Positions 31,872 to 35,680 of a stretch of DNA of 35,680 nucleotides are shown piece after piece. The first letter of the stretch is position 1. Each line of letters starts with the position of its first letter. The notes under the pieces are model-generated. The model was not told the origin of the DNA, searched no databases, and worked only from the letters and a program-made list of their open reading frames with translations. Origin of the DNA: a virus; the IMG/VR virus record IMGVR_UViG_3300033153_003750, positions 1 through 35,680 of that record; one strand, 5' to 3'. The position numbers were made by a program, and so were the translations under genes.

Positions 31872-32672
31872 CTATCGGCTAAATTTACTACGACCTTTTT
31901 TCTTACTGACTTTTTTCTTGCCAGCTTTTTTCTTACCTTTCTTTTTACCTTTGCCTTTAGGTGCAGTATAGTTTTTAGGATCGTAAGTTGTCTCGATCAT
32001 TTTTTCAGCCGCTTCTAAAGTACCAGCCAAAACGTTCAAGGTTTTTTCAGCCGTGATCTCACTTAAAAAATCAAAAGTTAATGGAGGTGATACCGCTGTT
32101 GAATCTTCATCAAAACCGATTCTAATACGGCATTGTAAAGTATGTAACCCCATACTTTCAACTTCATGTAAAAATGATTTCCAATTCTTAAGTGAAGTAG
32201 GTGCAATGTTAAGCGACTTAAGTTCAGCCTTACCATCGTGTTCAACAACAAGTGCCAAACGTCTACGATCAGAACATGCCTTGCCTTCGCCTTTGTCTGC
32301 ACTGCCCCATTCATTAAGTTCACAACCATCACAAGCATCGTTTTGTGGGACGGGTGAATCTTTATGTGGTGCAAGTTCATCTTCATCATAACCAATTGCA
32401 AAGCATACAGGACACGATGCCTCACCTTCAACAAAGTCGCTATCGTAACGTGACTTTTCAAAGTTCCAAGCAACAATAGTTGCATCAATAACGCGGCCTA
32501 ATATAACACCACCTAATGAAAACTTACTGCCTTTACTTGAAATGTAATCACCTGTAACAGGTTTTTCTTTTGGTGCTTTACCACCTTTCGCATGTTTAGC
32601 AAGTTGACCTTGCCAGCCTGTTGCAAGTGCCTTACCTGTTTTTTTCTTTGCTGTTTTCTTTTTTGCTGCCAT
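31872..32672 (-). CDS. ssDNA-binding-like protein with Cys cluster and basic tails
   Basis: 266 residues. The core has C87-x2-C90 (SCPVCF), C114-x2-C117 (ACDGCELN) and C133 (GKACSDRRRLALVVE), a zinc-ribbon arrangement found in a widespread phage protein often placed among ssDNA-binding proteins. Both ends are Lys-rich, histone H1-like: AAKKKTAKKKTGK at the start and a 30-residue KGKKKGKKKAGKKK type tail. The core folds around nucleic acid in family models; the tails would add non-specific DNA binding. Functional label is by context and resemblance. Confidence 0.65.
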   Translation of the reverse strand: MAAKKKTAKKKTGKALATGWQGQLAKHAKGGKAPKEKPVTGDYISSKGSKFSLGGVILGRVIDATIVAWNFEKSRYDSDFVEGEASCPVCFAIGYDEDELAPHKDSPVPQNDACDGCELNEWGSADKGEGKACSDRRRLALVVEHDGKAELKSLNIAPTSLKNWKSFLHEVESMGLHTLQCRIRIGFDEDSTAVSPPLTFDFLSEITAEKTLNVLAGTLEAAEKMIETTYDPKNYTAPKGKGKKKGKKKAGKKKVSKKKGRSKFSR

Positions 32673-32677
32673 GAGTT

Positions 32678-32896
32678 CTATTCTCCAATGGAGTTAAGTT
32701 TAGCGTTATCAACACGAACAGCGTTTGCAGCTTTAATGAAGTTTGCTAGTGCCTTGCGTGTATCCGCTGCATCAATAACTTCACCTTTCGTTGCAATGCT
32801 CATTGCTAATGTTAGTTTTGCTTTTGCATCTTTCATAACAATTTTATTGTATCGGATGCGTTCTTTTACTACTTTCTTATCTAATGGTCGTGCCAT
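32678..32896 (-). CDS. Small basic hypothetical protein
   Basis: 72 residues, begins MARPLDKKVVKERIRYNKIV after AAGGAGAAATAAAA. Helical and basic; alternating Ala/Lys pattern. Lies 5 bases before the ssDNA-binding-like gene and is probably co-translated. Unknown function. Confidence 0.75.
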   Translation of the reverse strand: MARPLDKKVVKERIRYNKIVMKDAKAKLTLAMSIATKGEVIDAADTRKALANFIKAANAVRVDNAKLNSIGE

Positions 32897-33024
32897 TTTT
32901 ATTTCTCCTTACTGTTATTAAATTAGTCTGGTTTTTTAAGTTTACATTAAACCTTTGGAAAGCCTGTATAAAATCAAAGTGGTTATTATCTTTAAGTTTC
33001 GCCACCACTCACGGCAACTATAAT

Positions 33025-33465
33025 TTAGCTTTTCTTAAAGCCGTATGTAATTTTCTTTTTGGTCATGTGTTCAATACCTTCAATTTGAATACCGTCTTCA
33101 TAATATTCACGAAGTAACCCTTGCCCTAATGCTTTATTAAGTAGACCAAAGTTTTTAGTTTTCAAAATATGTTTATAAATCTTACTCCAATCCTTTGCAG
33201 CAAATACATCTTCTTTTTTAATGTTAACCGAACCCATTTTAACGGTAACACCTGTTTGCTTTGTTGCTTCAATTGCAGGTATTAACATTTTTTTAAGTTC
33301 ACTCCTTTCTTCTTCAAGTGCCTTAACAACTTTGTTCGCTTTGGTAATTTTAGCTTGTAACTTTAAAAAGTCAGTTGCCATGTTACCAAGTTTAACTCCA
33401 ACTTTTTTAACTACGGTTTTTTTCTTAGCTACTTTTTTCTTGCTTACTTTCTTTTTAGCTGTCAT
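33025..33465 (-). CDS. Lys-rich tail, coiled-coil protein
   Basis: 146 residues. The first 27 residues are H1-like (TAKKKVSKKKVAKKKTVVKK). Residues 30-65 form a likely coiled coil (FLKLQAKITKANKVVKALEEE). The remainder carries DWSKIYKHILKTKNFGLLNKAL, recalling a family of phage proteins next to recombination genes. It follows AGAGGGCATTTAAT. A 128-base noncoding gap (32897-33024) separates it from the next gene. Confidence 0.7.
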   Translation of the reverse strand: MTAKKKVSKKKVAKKKTVVKKVGVKLGNMATDFLKLQAKITKANKVVKALEEERSELKKMLIPAIEATKQTGVTVKMGSVNIKKEDVFAAKDWSKIYKHILKTKNFGLLNKALGQGLLREYYEDGIQIEGIEHMTKKKITYGFKKS

Positions 33466-33466
33466 A

Positions 33467-33643
33467 TTAAATGCCCTCTTGTAAAATTAATGTTTTAGTT
33501 TCTGCTAACTGTCTCAGCGTATATCCTATTGCATGGTTAATAGCTGAACGGTTTGCATTAGGTTCTTCAAGTTCACGTTCCAGCATATTAATATCTTCTC
33601 TGATATTGCTGTATATGCGTTTTAATATATCTGACTTAATCAT
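33467..33643 (-). CDS. Small helical hypothetical protein
   Basis: 58 residues, MIKSDILKRIYSNIREDINM and NMLERELEEPNANRSAINHA and onward. ATG at 33643 overlaps the stop of the gene at 33640-33774 (ATGA), and its stop lies one base before the next ATG. The end supplies AGAGGGC for the 33465 start. Unknown function; helical, charged. Confidence 0.7.
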   Translation of the reverse strand: MIKSDILKRIYSNIREDINMLERELEEPNANRSAINHAIGYTLRQLAETKTLILQEGI

Positions 33644-33774
33644 ACCTGATAACCTTCTGGATACCTTGTTGTTAAAGGTCTATAGTTATCCTCCTTACCT
33701 TTACCACAGTGTTCACACTCATAGATAGCTGTAAAATCTCGACGGTTTTGATTTAGTATTTTTTGGATCTTCAT
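33640..33774 (-). CDS. Small C-x2-C hypothetical protein
   Basis: 44 residues: MKIQKILNQNRRDFTAIYEC then EHCGKGKEDNYRPL and a short end. C20-x2-C23 with H22 is a minimal metal-site half. The ATG follows AAGGTAACAATATT; the AAGG lies in a 13-base palindrome ACCTTAATAAGGT (33784-33796), which could mask it. Overlaps the next start (ATGA). Unknown function. Confidence 0.65.
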   Translation of the reverse strand: MKIQKILNQNRRDFTAIYECEHCGKGKEDNYRPLTTRYPEGYQV

Positions 33775-33824
33775 AATATTGTTACCTTAATAAGGTTGAG
33801 CCGTCCTTGGCATTGGTGGGGGTG

Positions 33825-34682
33825 TTAGGCTGCGTTTGTTTTAATATCTTTCATTTGCATAGCCATTTCCCAAAGTGCCTTGTTCAGTTTAATGTCCTTA
33901 TCAATGCTCTTGATCTTGCGTGTAGTATTGCGACGATAGCGACCTTTGTCATTCTGCTTAAGGACACATAAACCACCTTTCAAAGCTTTTTCCTGTACTA
34001 CGTTATAAGTAGACCATAGATCAGAACCTGTATCAGCACTACGTTTAGGTCGTAGCATTTGCTTAACCATATCATGTTCAGTCGTTATTACTTTCGCATC
34101 CCCTTCCTTAGCTTCAGGGGTAATGTAGTTCAATGCAGTTTGAGCAAATACTTCCTGTTCAAAAGGTGTGAGTTGAATATTTTGCATGTCTTCAACTTGG
34201 CTGGTTATTAAAGGTACTTCTTCAACAACACGGTAAACACCTTCTACAACGTCCTCCGCTGCATTTTGGTTATGTCTCACGCTTACCTTATTGAATGTGC
34301 TGTCAGCAATTACAATGCCATTAGCACAAGCCATACGAAATATTCCAGCATGTAAAACAAAGGCCGCTGAACGGTCATGTGAATTTGTTAATAATAATTC
34401 AACAGCACTATCACCAACAATAATATCATCATTAAGTCTGCGGAATCTTACTAGGTGTTTTGTTAAAAGTTTTTTGCTTTGGTCTTGTACATTTTTTTGA
34501 GTTGCGTCAACTGGAAACCATCCCTCATTTCGTAGTGCATCAATAATTTGAATGGTGGGTGTGAATCCATAACGTGCTGAAACTTCGTCATGTGGTTTTG
34601 TTGCGAAAATACTTGGTGCGGTTAATAACATAGCTTCATTTTCTAAAGCTGTTGAGTGTGGTTGTGTCATTTCTCTAAACAT
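33825..34682 (-). CDS. DUF932 family protein
   Basis: 285 residues. Pattern of the DUF932 family: SARYGFTPTIQIIDALRNEG then WFPVDA, KHLVRFRR, LLLTNSHDRSAAFVLHAG and FRMACANGIVIADSTFN. The family occurs in phages and plasmids close to replication or anti-restriction genes; its activity is not established. Full length for the family. Preceded by a clear promoter, so likely first of an early transcript. Confidence 0.85.
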   Translation of the reverse strand: MFREMTQPHSTALENEAMLLTAPSIFATKPHDEVSARYGFTPTIQIIDALRNEGWFPVDATQKNVQDQSKKLLTKHLVRFRRLNDDIIVGDSAVELLLTNSHDRSAAFVLHAGIFRMACANGIVIADSTFNKVSVRHNQNAAEDVVEGVYRVVEEVPLITSQVEDMQNIQLTPFEQEVFAQTALNYITPEAKEGDAKVITTEHDMVKQMLRPKRSADTGSDLWSTYNVVQEKALKGGLCVLKQNDKGRYRRNTTRKIKSIDKDIKLNKALWEMAMQMKDIKTNAA

Positions 34683-34685
34683 TGT

Positions 34686-34702
34686 TTTAGCCCTCTTGGT
34701 TT
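34686..34702 (-). repeat. 17-base leader repeat, copy 1
   Basis: On the plus strand TTTAGCCCTCTTGGTTT, four bases upstream of the DUF932 start; read on the minus strand it holds AGAGGG, the ribosome site. Identical to 35646-35662. Confidence 0.9.
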
Positions 34703-34710
34703 GTGTGTTG

Positions 34711-34740
34711 ATTATAACGCTTATTAAGTATTAATGTCTA
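34711..34740 (-). promoter_or_regulatory. Sigma70-type promoter for DUF932 gene
   Basis: On the minus strand TAGACA (-35, 34735-34740), an 18-base spacer and TATAAT (-10, 34711-34716). Transcription would begin near 34704, about 22 bases before the DUF932 start. Confidence 0.75.
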
Positions 34741-34760
34741 CAATTAATTTTAATTAATTG
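34741..34760. repeat. Perfect palindrome next to -35 box
   Basis: CAATTAATT and AATTAATTG arms of 9 bases around TT (34741-34760), immediately upstream of the -35 box and overlapping the stop of the 34929 gene. Could be an operator or an AT-rich UP element; no T run follows, so it is not a terminator. Confidence 0.8.
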
Positions 34761-34929
34761 TCTTTATTATGAAAATAGTTTGAGCTTTATTAGTCTTTAC
34801 TAATTTTCCAGCCATTCCGAAACGCCCTTTGAAATATGATAAAGCTTCATCATAATTCTTAGCCTGTATTTTTGCTTTAGGCATACCGACTTTATCAAAC
34901 TCACATTTAATTAATTTAACTTTATCCAT
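34750..34929 (-). CDS. Small hypothetical protein
   Basis: 59 residues from the ATG at 34929 (AAGGAAAATAAA before it); in-frame ATGs at 34956 and 34968 lie within the gene upstream and are not supported. Beta-alpha pattern (VKLIKCEFDKVGMPKAKIQA then NYDEALSYFKGR). Ends in the palindrome beside the promoter. Unknown function. Confidence 0.7.
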   Translation of the reverse strand: MDKVKLIKCEFDKVGMPKAKIQAKNYDEALSYFKGRFGMAGKLVKTNKAQTIFIIKTIN

Positions 34930-34939
34930 TTTATTTTCC

Positions 34940-35119
34940 TTATCGTTTTGACTCATAGTGTCCTGCATAACATTTGTTTAAAGCGTTGTAACTCGGCTTT
35001 GATTTAACCTTAATAATTTTTAACTCATCATAAGGTAAACCGATCACATTGCCTCTATTTTTAGGTCTGTTTTTTTGTTCAGCTTTTAATTGTTTAATAG
35101 TTTTAGTTGGTTTGTTCAT
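34940..35119 (-). CDS. Small basic hypothetical protein
   Basis: 59 residues: MNKPTKTIKQLKAEQKNRPK then a Lys-rich sequence ending in YESKR. Its stop supplies the AAGGA used by the gene downstream. Basic overall with one Cys. Function unknown. The ribosome site (GGTGATTAAGAA) is weak. Confidence 0.65.
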   Translation of the reverse strand: MNKPTKTIKQLKAEQKNRPKNRGNVIGLPYDELKIIKVKSKPSYNALNKCYAGHYESKR

Positions 35120-35151
35120 TTCTTAATCACCTTTTCAAAGTTATGAAGCTA

Positions 35152-35643
35152 TTATAAATAGCCTCGTTCACTAAATGAAGTACTATCTACACCACCAATA
35201 ATAATATGATCCAGTACTGTTATATCAAACAATGTTAAAGCATCTTTTAATTGTTTTGTGATGTGCCTGTCTGCTGTACTGGGTTCAGGTAGACCGCTCG
35301 GATGGTTATGTGCAAATATAACAGCCGCCGCGTTCACCTTTAAAGCTTGTTTAGCTACTTCACGGGGATGGACGCTTGCTCCGTTAATAGTGCCACGAAA
35401 CATTTCATCATATTGAATAAGCTGATGTTGTGTATCTAAAAACAATACACCAAAAACTTCATGCTCAAGGTTAGTCATTTTTAATTTTAAAAATGTTTTA
35501 ACCGTTTCAGGGTTCTGCATAAAATCACCTTTAACAACTAAGCGACTTTCTAAAGTAGCTAAGGCACTTTCAATCAACTGGTTTTCTAATTTAATAGTTT
35601 CATTATTGTATGTCGGTGAGTCTTCTGTATTTACTTTGCTCAT
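35152..35643 (-). CDS. RadC-like JAB/MPN domain protein
   Basis: 163 residues. Catalytic-type JAMM set: E62 in LEHEVFGVLFLD, H112 and H114 in AHNHPSG, D125 in EPSTADRHI, then LDHIIIGG. Only the C-terminal RadC domain is present; the N-terminal helix-hairpin-helix part of host RadC is missing, as in other phage and mobile-element copies. Role unknown. AGAGGGCTAAACC precedes the start. Confidence 0.9.
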   Translation of the reverse strand: MSKVNTEDSPTYNNETIKLENQLIESALATLESRLVVKGDFMQNPETVKTFLKLKMTNLEHEVFGVLFLDTQHQLIQYDEMFRGTINGASVHPREVAKQALKVNAAAVIFAHNHPSGLPEPSTADRHITKQLKDALTLFDITVLDHIIIGGVDSTSFSERGYL

Positions 35644-35645
35644 GG

Positions 35646-35662
35646 TTTAGCCCTCTTGGTTT
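35646..35662 (-). repeat. 17-base leader repeat, copy 2
   Basis: Same TTTAGCCCTCTTGGTTT (plus strand) as at 34686-34702, placed directly before the RadC-like start. The bases 35663-35680 beyond it run to the window edge and show no gene start. Confidence 0.9.
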
Positions 35663-35680
35663 TAGTTGTACCAACAAAGC

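Noticed and set aside
31674-32018. Plus-strand frame rich in Phe and Leu
   Set aside because: Antisense to the Lys-rich tail of the ssDNA-binding-like gene; the poly-Phe composition is an artefact of poly-Lys codons on the other strand.
34741-34760. Rho-independent terminator for the 34929 gene
   Set aside because: The palindrome is made only of A/T except its ends and lacks a T tract on the minus strand.

Overview
The window looks like part of a tailed, non-contractile (siphovirus-type) bacteriophage genome infecting a Gram-negative, probably aquatic gammaproteobacterial host. The evidence is Mu-type head genes with a tape measure and tail chaperone frameshift but no sheath gene, an Rz/Rz1-type spanin pair that implies an outer membrane, AT-rich codon use, and tightly overlapping genes covering nearly every base. 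No integrase, repressor or transposase is visible. Terminase genes must lie outside the left edge. The host assignment is inference.

Layout: bases 1 to 22507 read rightward and hold virion and lysis genes in order. These are a portal/MuF head morphogenesis protein (cut by the window edge), protease/scaffold, decoration protein, major capsid protein, head-tail connectors, tail tube, tail chaperones with a -1 frameshift, tape measure, tail tip, tail collar fibre and its chaperone, amidase endolysin, holin candidates and nested spanins. A hairpin terminator at 22505-22530 separates this from the leftward unit (22546 to the right end). That unit carries an outer-membrane-type protein, a prolyl-4-hydroxylase-like oxygenase, a SNF2 helicase, a VRR-NUC nuclease, a Cas4/RecB-like nuclease, a DEDDh exonuclease, an HNH-AP2 endonuclease, family A DNA polymerase, an ssDNA-binding-like protein, a DUF932 protein, a RadC-like protein and many very small genes.

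The most unusual content is a set of biosynthetic genes embedded in the head region. A sulfotransferase-like protein and two tandem radical SAM/SPASM-like paralogues sit between the portal/MuF gene and the protease (1805-3714). A three-domain glycosyltransferase-methyltransferase-glycosyltransferase fusion of 1026 residues sits just after the major capsid gene (6522-9602). Being co-oriented and interleaved with capsid genes, they may decorate the virion with a modified, possibly sulfated and methylated glycan or modify a structural protein. This is inference from context; no substrate is shown by the sequence.

Small genes not obvious from long-ORF inspection were recovered from ATGA/TAATG overlaps and ribosome binding sites (6144, 6326, 23865, 28157, 31029, 33643, 33774 and 35119 starts). 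Several starts were moved downstream on ribosome binding site evidence.
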